From positions 152,501-216,500 of the forward strand of contig JAMFTG010000222.1 in the NCBI GenBank assembly GCA_023974075.1: DNA of 64,000 nt, in the 5' to 3' direction. The position numbers were made by a program, and so were the translations under genes. The stretch's first letter is position 1. Each line of letters starts with the position of its first letter. The notes under the pieces are model-generated. The model was given only the letters and a program-made list of their open reading frames with translations, was not told the origin of the DNA and searched no databases. Below are positions 33,592-46,443 of the stretch, piece by piece. Source of the stretch: Chaenocephalus aceratus. Its lineage: Eukaryota; Chordata; Actinopteri; Perciformes; Channichthyidae.

Positions 33592-34378
33592 TGGCGTAAG
33601 TCGCCGCTCTCCGTGTGTCTTTCTAGTTTTATCGTGTCTTAACCTTGTTGTGATTACTGCTAAAAGTATGAAACAAGTATCTGTACCCCTAGATGCTCAT
33701 GCTATCCCCTGCCTTTAAATGATTCAATGTTATCATTCATCGTCTCAAATCTGTGGTTTGCCTTTATCTTGTCCTCTCCAGCGACCTGTGTCCGTCTTCT
33801 GGTTGTATGTAAGCAGCGAGAGGCTTAACGTCATCGTCTGTATGAAGTCAGTATGGCAGACAGCCAGCAAGGCGGTGTGTAAAGCAAAATGCAACCATAA
33901 GCTATATATAAATGCAGCTTTTGCTTCCTAGTAACATGCCTTAAGAATGATTTTACTTTAGCTGTGTGTTCACTTCCAACTTCCACACAGGAAGTGATGT
34001 GTTTTCAAAGCTCTGGCTTGAAATATATAGAAGAACTGTGAAGTTGTGATGTGATGTCCAACACAAACAAAAGTGTCCCTGAAGGAAAAGCCTTGAAGCC
34101 ACTGAACTGGACTGAGTCACCTTCAGCTTCCCTCTCATTTGGGCAGTCTTTCCACCGTCTTCACGTTTGGCTCACAGCTTCAGCTATTTTATATTAATAT
34201 CTGTTATAAAGTGTTTTCGATGTCCCCTTTCTCTTCACACTCCACATTCTTCTTCTGCACATCAAGTTCGGACGGCAGCGCAATCCTAACTTCCTGTCGG
34301 GGGATTAGAGCTTTTCTGGAGATTGCCAAGCTGGCATGGTATTTCCCAGAATCCTCAGCTCCCCCTCCCCTTCCTCCC

Positions 34379-34453
34379 TCCTCCTCCTCCCTCCTCCTCC
34401 TCCTCCTCCTCCTCCTCCTCCTCCTCCTCCTCCTCCTCCTCCTCCTCCTCCTC
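34379..34453. repeat. (CTC)n trinucleotide repeat, GGA on the sparc strand
   Basis: About 25 CTC units after a CT-rich lead-in. On the minus strand it is a GGA run about 9.3 kb upstream of sparc exon 2. Confidence 0.95.
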
Positions 34454-34459
34454 GGTCCA

Positions 34460-37358
34460 GACCTGCCACCTCAACAATTAGGCAGCCTTCTCTCTACCTC
34501 AATCAAACCGAAGCAGACACGTTTTGTCCTCCAGTCTTCCTTGAAGGCGGGACAAAAAAAACCCAATCTGATCTAGAATCAAAAGACGGAGAAAACACCA
34601 CTTTTCTTTCTGAAGCAGTCTTTCAAACATATCATTCAGCGTGAAGCGTGGGAAATAGTTTTTGAGGCGCCTCAGATTGGACTCAAGACCCCTAATTACT
34701 AGTAGTGACATAATTACATAAAATGCTCGTTTCCAAAGATCGAGTATTTCCATCTTTTCAAACTTGAGTGTCTCGGATTGAAATATGTTACGCAATACAA
34801 GCATCATATGGCACTGATAATAAAGGGTTGGAACAAGAAGACGTTTGGCATTAATGCACCACAACATGGACCCTTGACTTTAAAGTCCTTTCTCAGGAGG
34901 CCTGGGATTTGTTTCCAAGCTAGGTCTAATTTCACAAAGTCGTACCCCCATGTGTTGAAACTCTTCAATTAGAGGTCAGAGAAACGTCCCTACTTCAGCA
35001 GACGAATACAAAACAAAAGACTTCTGCAAATCAAAGAAGCTCAAACACCCACATCGAGTCATTGCAGGTTCTGGTTGGACGGGCGATTACAATAAGGTTG
35101 AATATAATCGATCTAAAAGGATAAGGACTTCAAGCTTTTTGTCTTTTAACTTATCATTAATTCGGTTTTTGGGGTGGAGAACCTTCCAAAGCAAGTTCGG
35201 GAAGTCGTGTTTTTTACTCATCGACACACCCTACCCTTAATTCACCAATATTTGCTCAAATTCTGCCACGATTTGAGCTTTTGTGGGTCGCAAAACCGAT
35301 CAGCTCTGGCTAGAAGTGCCGGATGGGATTGAAGCTAGAAAGAAACTGTCAAATCCATTTCTCTGTGCAGCTTGTGCTTAGTGTCGTCATGTTGAAACAG
35401 GAAAAAGACCCAAACACGAACTCTTGACACTTCGCCTGCTGTCAGATTAACATTTTTCTTCAAACTAAAAAGGCACACACGTTCAGGAAAAAGGCCCCAA
35501 AGCAGGAACTGTTCTCCTCGTTCTTGTCAGCAAATCCCCTTTCCCGTGGCTGAGCTTAAAAGTGACGTGCCGACACTTGAAGGCATCTGAACTAACGAGC
35601 AGCGAGCCTGAAACAGCTGGTAACCGGTTCCCATGGAAACACACATTCCTGAGCACGGGGGTAATCAGAGAGAGAGCGGGGAGTCACCGGGAGGGAGATA
35701 TGTGTGGGGGGGGGGGGGAAACACTGCTATTGCTCGTTGTTGGAATCCCATGCACACGCAATCTTTATTTTACTATTTCTCCATCCGTTAAAACCCCGCA
35801 GAAAGCATTTAGAAAAACTAGGTGAAAAACGGTCATTGTTTGACCGCTATAATCAACTCAAAGCAAGATAAATAAAGCGGCACATCAACCCAATCGTCTT
35901 TCCACTTGTGTTTATGGATTTATTTATTATTTTTTCGTCAGTTATTTCGCTTTCATTGAAGTTAACCGTCTAGAAAGGGTGAACAAAAACTGGAAAATGC
36001 TAAAAAACTGAGAAACAGCCGCAGTTTCTTCATCGTTAGACAGCAGATAATCAACTCAAAGCAAGTTCAATACAGCAACACATCAACCCAATCTTCTTTC
36101 CACTTGTGTCTGTCTTTATGCTTTGTCTCGCTCATGGAGGGAAACCCTGCAGAAAGTAGCAGTTTCTTCAGCTGATGATGAACCCAAATAAAGCCGTCTA
36201 TGAGTCTGTCTGAGTCCCCCTCCTCCCCCCAAAGCATTATCCCCGCCGCCTCCCCCCCTCCTCTATGTGTCGATGTGGCACATAATGGCAGCTTGATTAC
36301 CTGCTGCAGGGCGTGATTTCCCTCGCAGCTGTTTGGACGTAATGACAGAGGCGGACCGCTCTCGGAGGTGCTCTAAACCAGATGTCAGTCATTGGAGAAT
36401 AAGTTAAACCAGGTGGACGATTGGAAATCTCCACGGACAGAAATGCTGGATAATCCGTTGCATTCAGCGTTGAGTTTGCAGCAAGAAGAGATTGGATTGG
36501 CTTTGGTCAGACTTTTACTTGATTTCATGCAACTGACCAAGACATGGGATTGTTTACTTGATTGCAACTGACAAATATATGACATTTAAGGGCAACACAT
36601 ACCTCAAAAGAATATATACAAAAGGTTGTTTTCCAGAAGAGAAATCCCCCAAAAAGTAAACCTATGGTCAGGGTTAATCTTGCAGTTCGATGTTATCTAT
36701 GTAATATGTTATTGTTTGTATATGTTTGTTGTTATCTTGTTGTTATCCTATTGTATTATTCTATATTGTTTGTGTTCCCTGTACAGCACTAAAGTGTTTC
36801 CACAGAGTGATGAAAAGTAAACTAAAAGTGTCTGGAGATGTGTTGCAGATGCTCTTACCGTTAGCTTTGCAGAGAGGAAGTCAGCAGTGTTCAGAGTTCA
36901 GGGCGATCTAAGAGCTTCAACTGTTCACTCAGAAGACATTACCAGTGGGACGTCCCAGTTTTCAGACACATTCCCCTCCATTACTCCCCCCCTCCCATTA
37001 CTCCCACTTTCTCTCTCTCCCTCTTCTCTGGTGGGAGTGGTCTAATGTCTCCGAGAATGCCCTGGAAACTGCAGTTAGAAAGTTTTCCAATACGTTTTTC
37101 ACTGGATGATAGGAGACGTGTGGCACAGGTTCAAACCCCGCTGCATGTCGTTGTGTCCCTGGGACACTTCACCCCAAATTGCTCCTGTGGGGATTGTCCA
37201 CAGTATTGAGTATGTAAGTCGCACACAAGACAAAACATCGTGATGACATCATAAAGTGGCCAAAATCTGATCAGCTCATTTTCAGACAGGTTTTTATAGA
37301 AATGGATCAAAAAGAGAGAAAATCTTTGTTCCTGAAACTTTCAGAGTCTCTTTCCACA
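34460..37358. other. Intergenic, mostly unrecognised
   Basis: Local duplication of about 60 bp (35851-35910 and 36049-36110, both AATCAACTCAAAGCAAG). G-run at 35707-35717. About 37260-37358 resembles the TTAA-MITE interior (TGATCAGCTCATTTTCAGAC). Confidence 0.5.
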
Positions 37359-37970
37359 GAGGGGACACATGTTGATGTAGAAGAGACATGAAGAAGAGGG
37401 GACACATGTTGATGTAGAAGAGACATGAAGAAGAGGGGACACATGTTGATGTAGAAGAGACATGGAGAAGAGGGGACACATGTTGATGTAGAAGAGACAT
37501 GAAGAAGAGGGGACACATGTTGATGTGGAAGAGACGTGAAGAAGAGGGGACACATGTTGGTGTAGAAGAGACATGAAGAAGAGGGGACACATGTTGATGT
37601 AGAAGAGACATGAAGAAGTGGGGACACATGTTGATGTAGAAGAGACGTGAAGAAGAGGGGACACATGGTGATGTAGAAGAGACATGAAGAAGAGGGGACA
37701 CATGTTGATGTAGAAGAGACATGAAGAAGAGGGGACACATGTTGATGTAGAAGAGACATGAAGAAGAGGGGACACATGTTGATGTAGAAGAGACATGAAG
37801 AAGAGGGGACACATGTTGATGTAGAAGAGACATGAAGAAGAAGGGACACATGTTGATGTAGAAGAGACATGAAGAAGAATGGACACATGTTGATGTAGAA
37901 GAGACATGGAGAAGAGGGGACACATGTTGATGTAGAAGAGACATGGAGAAGAGGGGACACATGTTGATGT
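37359..37970 (+). repeat. 37-bp minisatellite derived from a TTAA MITE, about 16.5 copies
   Basis: Unit GGGGACACATGTTGATGTAG + AAGAGACATGAAGAAGA. It matches the MITE at about 9606-9644 (GGGGACACATGTTGATGTAT, ACAAGACATCAAGAAG). All three minus-strand frames are open across 200 codons because the unit lacks stops; not coding. Confidence 0.97.
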
Positions 37971-38800
37971 TACACATGGAGCTGCTTTGATGCAAGTCAC
38001 ATTTCAGACTTGATCTGACCAATAAAGTATTATCGTATCTTGACTGGGAGATTATTGCAGTTTGCATCGAAGTTATGTTTTACTTCTTATTTATTACAAC
38101 AACTACCACTTGTGCCACATTACACATGTTTACTGTATTTTACGATGTTAAATCCTGAATACATCCACACTGATTTAGGGAATTAGACCGGATAAAAGAC
38201 AGCAGTATTGAAGCCACACATGTACGTTATCGCGGCCATAAAGACGTCACACAACTTCCAGAATAGGAAGCAGAGGTTTCATGTTGAAAACACACATACC
38301 CTGCAGGAGAGAGCAGTTCACGGCTCTCTAATTTAAGGAGAAAGTCTTTGATGTTCACCTCTCTGACCCCGAGACCCTCTGTTTCCCTTCGATATTCCTA
38401 CTTTTAGAGGTCAAAGGTCAGAGGTCAAGCTGAGACCGGACGCCAGTCATGGAGCTGGAGGGGAATCAGTTTTGTGGTTCGAGGAAATTCCTTATTTATT
38501 TTAACCTAAACCACGATTTCTTTAAGCTAGCTTGATGTTTGTTGGACAACGCAGGGGCATACAAAATAATAAAATAAATAAAGATATTGTAAATAAATAC
38601 AAATAAATGAAAATGTGATTAAATAAATGTAAAGGCTTCATGTACTTCAGTCAGTGGAAGTCTTATGATGACTAGACTCTGAGTCTTGCATTTTTTACTC
38701 CATCACTCATATCCATTTGCCCGAGTTCCTGTAAGACTGAATCCAGGGAATACCTCCAGTTTTTGTATTTTGTTTTGTATTCATCAATTCAATATCATAT
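37971..38800. other. Intergenic, nothing recognised
   Basis: AT-rich spacer. Confidence 0.5.
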
Positions 38801-39596
38801 TACATACTGATATACACCTGAACATCAGCAGGAGAGGACTCTTTAAAGTAGAGACACTACATCCTGATATACACCTGAACATCAGCAGGAGAGGACTCTT
38901 TAAAGTAGAGACACTACATACTGATATACACCTGAACATCAGCAGGAGAGGACTCTTTAAAGTAGAGACACTACATACTGATATACACCTGAACATCAGC
39001 AGGAGAGGACTCTTTAAAGTAGAGACACTACATACTGATATACACCTGAACATCAGCAGGAGAGGACTCTTTAAAGTAGAGACACTACATACTGATATAC
39101 ACCTGAACATCAGCAGGAGAGGACTCTTTAAAGTAGAGACACTAGATACTGATATACACCTGAACATCAGCAGGAGAGGACTCTTTAAAGTAGAGACACT
39201 ACATACTGATATACACCTGAACATCAGCAGGAGAGGACTCTTTAAAGTAGAGACACTACATACTGATATACACCTGAACATCAGCAGGAGAGGACTCTTT
39301 AAGTAGAGACACTACATACTGATATACACCTGAACATCAGCAGGAGAGGACTCTTTAAAGTAGAGACACTACATACTGATATACACCTGAACATCAGCAG
39401 GAGAGGACTCTTTAAAGTAGAGACACTAGATACTGATATACACCTGAACATCAGCAGGAGAGGACTCTTTAAAGTGGAGACACTACATACTGATATACAC
39501 CTGAACATCAGCAGGAGAGGACTCTTTAAAGTAGAGACACTACATACTGATATACACCTGAACATCAGCAAGAGAGGACTCTTTAAAGTAGAGACA
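38801..39596 (-). repeat. 57-bp minisatellite array 2, reverse orientation
   Basis: About 14 copies, reverse complement of the unit at 12584-13398, with very few differences (an ACTAGATACTG variant at two places, one lost A near 39300, one TCCTGATAT variant). Flanks do not match the other array. Confidence 0.97.
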
Positions 39597-40082
39597 TGAA
39601 CATCATACATTTTACATACAAAGCAACAAGACATTACTTACAGTAAATAAAGTAAAAAGGAAAGAAAAATACATGTTGATACTTCAAATTCAATGTTTTT
39701 TAAATATCAAATTAGTTTTGATTGCCTTCTTGTTCCTAATGCTTTTAATAGTTATAATATATTGTTTAAATTCTTGATAGAAATGTAGACAGTTTGGTTT
39801 GGAGTCTTTTTATGGATATGACATTTCCCTAAAAACACAATTAACTGCAGAAAAAAGACAACATCTGCTTCCTTACTATCATCCCTGAAGTACATAAGAA
39901 TGTCTTTATATCTTAGGGTTGAACCTTTTGTCCCGTCTTTCTAATAAAACATTCTACATCATACCACAATATTCTACAATACAAGCATTCATAAAATAAA
40001 TGGCCAATAGTTGATTTTTGTAGATCACAAAATGTACAGGAATATTCAATATCAAGTCCAAATCGTTGCCCTGTGGAACATC
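39597..40082. other. Intergenic, nothing recognised
   Basis: AT-rich spacer. Confidence 0.5.
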
Positions 40083-40735
40083 TTCACGGCTGCGCCGCGG
40101 TTTTGGTCCGACCTCCTCTAGCGCCATAACCCATCGGACACGTCCCAGAAGCGTTTCAGAAGCGTAGCGTCGTGCGTGCAGGCTCGCAGTTTTGTTATTG
40201 ATTCGGGCATCACGGACATTTGTACTTCTACAAGAAAGTAAGTAGGCTACGTAGTTAAATGTTTTATTTTTGTGTCTGTTTACATTTTTGTGTCTGTTTC
40301 AATTGTGTTTATTGTTGTTATAAATGATTAATTAATTAATATAAAATAGTGTGTTTTTCCACTTCCATGATGAAAACCTCGTCGTCCATTGTGCGTATCG
40401 TAGTGGAGGTGTTGTGATGAAGGAGGGGGGTCTGCTAAATTAGTATATGTGGGGGATGGGCCTGGCCCGGATGCTCACCTTTCCACTTCCTGCGAGGGGG
40501 GGCTGCCTGCCCGACCTTATGTTACGGCTGTGCCATGTCAAAAATAGGATTCATCCTAATTTTAGAGAAGCGCTGCGCCGAGCCGCTTCTGGGACGCGTC
40601 TGAGCCGTAACACGGCGCGTGTGGTGGAATAGCACCCATTGACTAGTGGCCGCGAAGTTTATGACCGCCGCGGCGCAGCCGTAACGCGGCGCAGCCGTAA
40701 CACGGCAGAGCCGTAACGCGGCGCAGCGCGGTGCA
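40083..40735. mobile_element. Inverted-repeat element with GGCTGCGCCGCGG ends
   Basis: Left CACGGCTGCGCCGCGG (about 40086), right CGCGGCGCAGCCGTAA (about 40669) with a few tandem copies of GCGGCGCAGCCGTAAC after it. High GC against the surroundings. No target duplication seen. Confidence 0.45.
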
Positions 40736-40760
40736 GATGGACCCAGTGGAAACTGGGGGT

Positions 40761-42077
40761 CAGTGGCGGCCGCCCCACCTCTTCCCACATGAAAATAAAA
40801 ATAAAAAAAATATTTAAAAAAATATTTTTATTTTTTATTTTTAATGAACAAGGTAAATATTATATAATTGGTATCAGTAAAATGTATAATCTACAATAAA
40901 ATATCGTTTAAAATTGTGTTACGATGTCTAAAGTTACTGATAAGTCACATGTTTCCTGCCTGGTATCATTACCCTCTCTCTCTCGTCGTCTGGGCGCTAA
41001 GAGAGGAGCCCTCAACCAGTGCAGCAGCAGCCACTAGCAGCGGACTGTTGCTATCTTTAAACTATGCCGCCAAAACATAATTTCAGCCAATCAGCGTCGT
41101 CAAATCTGATGGTCACAGGGGCGCCTACGTCAGCGCCCGGTGCAGTCTGAGAGTTGTTTGGACTCGTATCCAAGGAGACAAAACAGGAAGCTGTCATACA
41201 CTCTGGAAGCTATCATTAGCAGCTAATGAAAACTCCGTTGTTGACATAAAAATGGAATTATGGATTATCAATAATTTTTCAAAGTGACATACACATTGGA
41301 TTAACCTATGGATTAACCTTCAGCCGCGTTGTTCTCGTTTTTGATCAGAATAACAGCAAAAGGTGAGCATAGCTCCATGTTTTGCTACCTAAAGCTACGT
41401 CGTGTGATGTCTGTATTTGCTTCCCCTGTCGCAAGTTCTGATCGCTCAGTTATGATACTTATATTTATAGAATCTGTGGAATCTCAGCTTGTTAGCTAAG
41501 CTTGTTTGTGCATATCCGATAAGTATATTGATTTATACCTAGAGTGCGTTAGCATTTTTTCGCTCAGGGCTAATTTAGACGCTTCTTGTGAGACTTGTGT
41601 TTTGTTTCGGTAAACATGGTTCATATAATCAGTTAGCTGAGTTTCTTCCTGTTAAATGAATATGACACATGAATAGTTTATTACATTTTAAGAAGCCCTG
41701 AGACACAGTTTCCTGAGAAACAAAACGGGGGGGAAAGCCCCTTAACAGGTTAAATGGGAATTAAATCATTTGAGTGTTCCCAAAGCCCCGGTGTTCTGCA
41801 GTTTGTGTGGGCCTGCTGTACTGTTGCACAGTTTACTGTAGAAACTATGTCCAGGACACGGTGTTTCATAGCTAACCACACTGAAGGTTATGGAGGTATT
41901 GATCAGTCTCCCCCCCCCCCTCTAACATCACCAGAAGTCCTAATTTAAGGGGTCTTTTCTCAAAAATGTTTAGCGGGGGAGCATCCCCCCGGACCCCCCG
42001 AGTATTGTTTGGTCACCATTTACACAGCCCACCATTTACACAGCCCTTCCTAAAATATTTTCCACCAGCCGCCACTG
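40761..42077. mobile_element. hAT-like element with CAGTGGCGGC ends
   Basis: CAGTGGCGGC at 40761 and GCCGCCACTG ending at 42077. The interior near 41978-42000 has GGGGGAGCATCCCCCCGGAC, also near 60771. No transposase and no clear 8-bp duplication, so it may be two abutting fragments. Confidence 0.5.
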
Positions 42078-42333
42078 CTCACTCTTCTCTTTCATGCACT
42101 TTCATGCACAATTCGATTGCTTCTGTCTGTTCCCACAGTGCAGAGCTGATGACAACAACAGCTGGATGAGAGGAGGGAGGGAAGGAGGGGAGAAATGAAA
42201 AAAAGAAGTGGCAACGTGGCATTTTCCATTCTGTCTGCAAATCCATCCGATGATGGAGAGAAAAGGAGGAAGAACAAGATGGCAACAGTACACACAGTAC
42301 AGTACAGTACAGTACAATACAGTACACACAGTA

Positions 42334-43944
42334 CACATCCTTTACTCAAGTAGAAAGTCGTGTTGAAAAATACTCTGGTGAAAGTAGAAGTACTGACTAA
42401 ACTTCTTTACTCAAGTAAAAGTAAAGAGGCTTTGAAATGTACTTCAGTAAAAAGTACCCATAGCTAGCAGCTGTTTTAAAGAGTACCTGACCTCCCTTTA
42501 TATTAATAGAACAATAATGTCATTGTTAGCTAATGAATGTTTCCATGCTGAACAACGGCAACATGACAACGTTTCCATTGGTCCCTCTTCTTTAGAGAAG
42601 ACCAGGAAGTGATGGATACACGGATCGTGTTCAAATCTATAGGCACGCAATGACTCTAAAGAATAATGATCACGCACCAACACACATTCAGACTAAAGGA
42701 ACCAGCTGTTTGGGAAATGAGAGAAGTAGAAAGTACAGGTATTTGGGTTCAACATGAGAGAAGTAGAAAGTACAGGTATTTGTGTTCAACATGTAAGAAG
42801 TAGAAAGTACAGGTATTTGAGTTCAACATGTAAGAAGTAGAAAGTACAGGTATTTGAGTTCAACTTGTAAGAAGTAGAAAGTACAGGTATTTGGGTTCAA
42901 CATGAGAGAAGTAGAAAGTACAGGTATTTGTGTTCAACATGTAAGAAGTAGAAAGTACAGGTATTTGAGTTCAACATGTAAGAAGTAGAAAGTACAGGTA
43001 TTTGAGTTCAACTTGTAAGAAGTAGAAAGTACAGGTATTTGGGTTCAACATGTAAGAAGTAGAAAGTACAGGTATTTGTGTTCAACATGTAAGAAGTAGA
43101 AAGTACAGGTATTTGTGTTCAAAATGTAAGAAGTAGAAAGTACAGGTATTTGGGTTCAACATGTAAGAAGTAGAAAGTACAGGTATTTGTGTTCAACATG
43201 TAAGAAGTAGAAAGTACAGGTATTTGTGTTCAACATGTAAGAAGTAGAAAGTACAGGTATTTGTGTTCAACATGTGAGAAGTGGAAAGTACAAGTATTTG
43301 TGTTCAAAATGTAAGAAGTAGAAAGTACAGGTATTTGTGTTCAACATGTGAGAAGTAGAAAGTACAGGTATTTGAGTTCAACATGTAAGAAGTAGAAAGT
43401 ACAGGTATTTGTGTTCAAAATGTAAGAAGTAGAAAGTACAGGTATTTGTGTTCAACATGTAAGAAGTAGAAAGTACAGGTATTTGTGTTCAACATGTAAG
43501 AAGTAGAAAGTACAGGTATTTGTGTTCAACATGTGAGAAGTGGAAAGTACAAGTATTTGTGTTCAAAATGTAAGAAGTAGAAAGTACAGGTATTTGTGTT
43601 CAACATGTGAGAAGTAGAAAGTACAGGTATTTGAGTTCAACATGTAAGAAGTAGAAAGTACAGGTATTTGTGTTCAAAATGTAAGAAGTAGAAAGTACAG
43701 GTATTTGTGTTCAACATGTGAGAAGTAGAAAGTACAGGTATTTGAGTTCAACATGTAAGAAGTAGAAAGTACAGGTATTTGTGTTCAAAATGTAAGAAGT
43801 AGAAAGTACAAGTATTTGTGTTCAACATGTAAGAAGTCAAAGTAAAAAGTAGTCAGAAAAATAAGCAGTGTAGTAAAGTACTGATGATACCAGAAAAATG
43901 TAGTTAAGAGTAACGAAGTATTTGTACTCCACTACTTCCCACCA
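42334..43944 (+). mobile_element. 37-bp-minisatellite element, copy 2, near complete
   Basis: 5' flank (TTTACTCAAGTAGAAAGTCG ... TTAGCTAATGAATGTTTCCA ... GGAACCAGCTGTTTGGGAAA), array of about 30 units (42717-43843), 3' tail (GTACTGATGATACCAGAAAA ... TTGTACTCCACTACTTCCCA). The 5' terminus itself is replaced by a CAGTACA microrepeat. Confidence 0.88.
42717..43843 (+). repeat. 37-bp minisatellite array 2, with higher-order structure
   Basis: Almost no indels. A rare GTGGAAAGTACAAG unit recurs at 43281 and 43540, 259 bp apart (7 units); a CAACTTG unit recurs at 42861 and 43009, 148 bp apart (4 units). Confidence 0.97.
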
Positions 43945-44399
43945 GAATAGGAGGTGAGACATTTCCCTCCTCCCACATCACTTATCCTCTCTGTTTATTT
44001 ACTTTTATTCTCCCCCTCTCTCCTCTCACACCCTTTTCTGTCTGCTTCCCCTCACCCCTCCTCTCTCTCTTTCTCTGTAAACGTGGCAGTAGTCTCTCTG
44101 TATATTTGAGTGTTTCACAAGGAGCTACAATTATGTTTTTTTCTTCTCAATTGCTGCTTGGTTGAGATCTGAAAGACCATTAATCACTTATGTGCACTTA
44201 AAGTTAAGGAACAACATTATCATTTTGTACGAATACCATCGTGGTTTTATGTCCTTCTCTGTGTCAAGTTATCCACTCAAAAACATTACTTTGTTTGGGT
44301 ATACAGTGGTGCAGTGATAAACAATTTGTATAGGCCGACCCAGAAGTTGCAATCCGATGGGATTTAATTGTTTGGGTGTCAAATAATTATTTTATTTTT
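43945..44399. other. Intergenic, nothing recognised
   Basis: CT-rich then AT-rich sequence. Confidence 0.5.
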
Positions 44400-44690
44400 T
44401 TTCAGCAGGATAATCTCCACATATTAACAGCACTTTATGATTTCTAAAGTAAAAAGCTAACGTTGGGCTATAAAGGAACTACAGTACGGTCACATGACTT
44501 CATGTCACCACCGCTAAGCTAAGGTGTTTTATGTCGTAGAACAAAACGTAAACATCTCTTCAGCTTGTGTTCACCAAAGACCATATTTGAGGCTAACAAC
44601 TAAAAACATGTTCAGAAAATCATTGACTTCCAGCCAACGGAACAGGGAGTGGTTGAAGGAGCAGTACACAAGCTGAAACAGATTCAACTA
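44400..44690 (-). mobile_element. 72-bp element, reverse copy with a single unit
   Basis: Reverse complement of the right flank (GGATAATCTCCACATATTAA), one unit (44463-44524), then left-flank sequence (TGTCGTAGAACAAAACGTAA). The least expanded copy in the window. Confidence 0.7.
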
Positions 44691-44740
44691 AAAAGCACTT
44701 AATGTAGTGTATTTCTCTAATGTTGCACAGGATTTTAAAC

Positions 44741-44766
44741 AGGTGTGTGTGTGTGTGTGTGTGTGT
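44741..44766. repeat. (GT)n microsatellite
   Basis: Short GT run. Confidence 0.85.
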
Positions 44767-45412
44767 ACCAATGTGTGTAACCAATAATACACATCAAAGC
44801 TTATTTTTCTAAGTGCTATCTCCCCTATAAAGTCACAGCGTCTCTTAAAATGATTACTACTGTACGCCGAGGGACAGGGAGCCTTTTCACTTTGATGGAT
44901 ATTTTGCCTTCAGTTAAACTGGGCCTCCTCCTCCTGCTGCGCACAACAAAATATAAACACGCACCCAATTTACCTTATAGGGCTTTTACAGGCTTTTTTG
45001 TTTTGTTCATATATTTTTCAAGGTGTTAATGACATGTTTGTTGTGCATTGCCTCTCAGACAAAGTATGGTTACATTTGAAATAGAAAACTTCATAACGGC
45101 CATAAGAGTGCAACTAAATAAGATCCAAATAAAAGACATAATTGGTAGCACGATTTAGTTTCTTGGACACAGTTATGTTTCTTCACGTTCAATTTAATGC
45201 CAGACATTCTTCAAGGAGTTGACCTGCAAGACAAAGGTCAAGTCTCCAACATTCATTAGTTCAGCTAACACTGCAGAGCTAATCTGCTAACATGTTTATG
45301 GCTGATGTTTATCCAGCCAGACATTTTAAACAGAGCTGCAGAAGGTTTGCTGCTAGCCAACAGACACATACCGTAAAACATTAATTAAGGGGAATTCTGT
45401 AGTCTGTAGTTC
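44767..45412. other. Intergenic, nothing recognised
   Basis: AT-rich spacer. Confidence 0.5.
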
Positions 45413-46443
45413 CTTTATAGCCCAACATTAGCCACCTTTAGCTTAGCAGTGGTGACTTGAAGTCATGTGACCGTGCTGTAGTTCCTTCATAGCCCAACAT
45501 TAGCCTCCTTTAGCTTAGCGGTGGAGACGTGAAGTCATGTGACCGTGCTGTAGTTCCTTTATAGCCCAACATTAGCCACCTTTAGCTTAGCGGTGGTGAC
45601 GTGAAGTCATGTGACCATGATGTAGTTCCTTTATAGCCCAACATTAGCCACCTTTAGCTTAGCGGTGGTGACGTGAAGTCATGTGACCGTGCTGTAGTTC
45701 CTTTATAGCCCAACATTAGCCACCTTTAGCTTAGCGGTGGTGACGTGAAGTCATGTGACCGTGCTGTAGTTCCTTTATAGCCCAACATTAGCCGCCTTTA
45801 GCTTAGCGGTGGTGACGTGAAGTCATGTGACCGTGCTGTAGTTCCTTTATAGCCCAACATTAGCCACCTTTAGCTTAGCGGTGGTGACGTGAAGTCATGT
45901 GACCGTGCTGTAGTTCCTTTATAGCCCAACATTAGCCACCTTTAGCTTAGCGGTGGTGACGTGAAGTCATGTGACCGTGCTGTAGTTCCTTTATAGCCCA
46001 ACATTAGCCTCCTTTAGCTTAGCAGTGGTGACGTGAAGTCATGTGACCGTGCTGTAGTTCCTTTATAGCCCAACATTAGCCACCTTTAGCTTAGCGGTGG
46101 TGACGTGAAGTTATGTGACCGTGCTGTAGTTCCTTTATAGCCCAACATTAGCCACCTTTAGCTTAGCGGTGGTGACGTGAAGTCATGTGACCGTGCTGTA
46201 GTTCCTTTATAGCCCAACATTAGCCACATTTAGCTTAGCGGTGGTAACGTGAAGTCATGTGACCGTGCTGTAGTTCCTTTATAGCCCAACATTAGCCACC
46301 TTTAGCTTAGCGGTGGTGACGTGAAGTCATGTGACCGTGCTGTAGTTCCTTTATAGTCCAACATTAGCCACCTTTAGCTTAGCGGTGGTGACGTGAAGTC
46401 ATGTGACCGTGCTGTAGTTCCTTTGTAGCCCAACATTAGCCAC
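45413..46443 (+). repeat. 72-bp minisatellite, left block
   Basis: About 14 units differing by single substitutions (CCACC/CCGCC/CCTCC and others). Confidence 0.97.

Noticed and set aside
37294..38067. Three overlapping open frames of over 215 codons on the minus strand
   Set aside because: All three frames of the 37-bp repeat are stop-free, so openness carries no coding information.
38686..39306. 206-codon frame with a 19-residue repeat
   Set aside because: The 57-bp unit is 19 codons; both strands are open across the array.
42079..42349. Cys/Tyr-rich frames of about 85 codons in three registers
   Set aside because: They arise from the AGTAC microrepeat and flanking GA-rich sequence.
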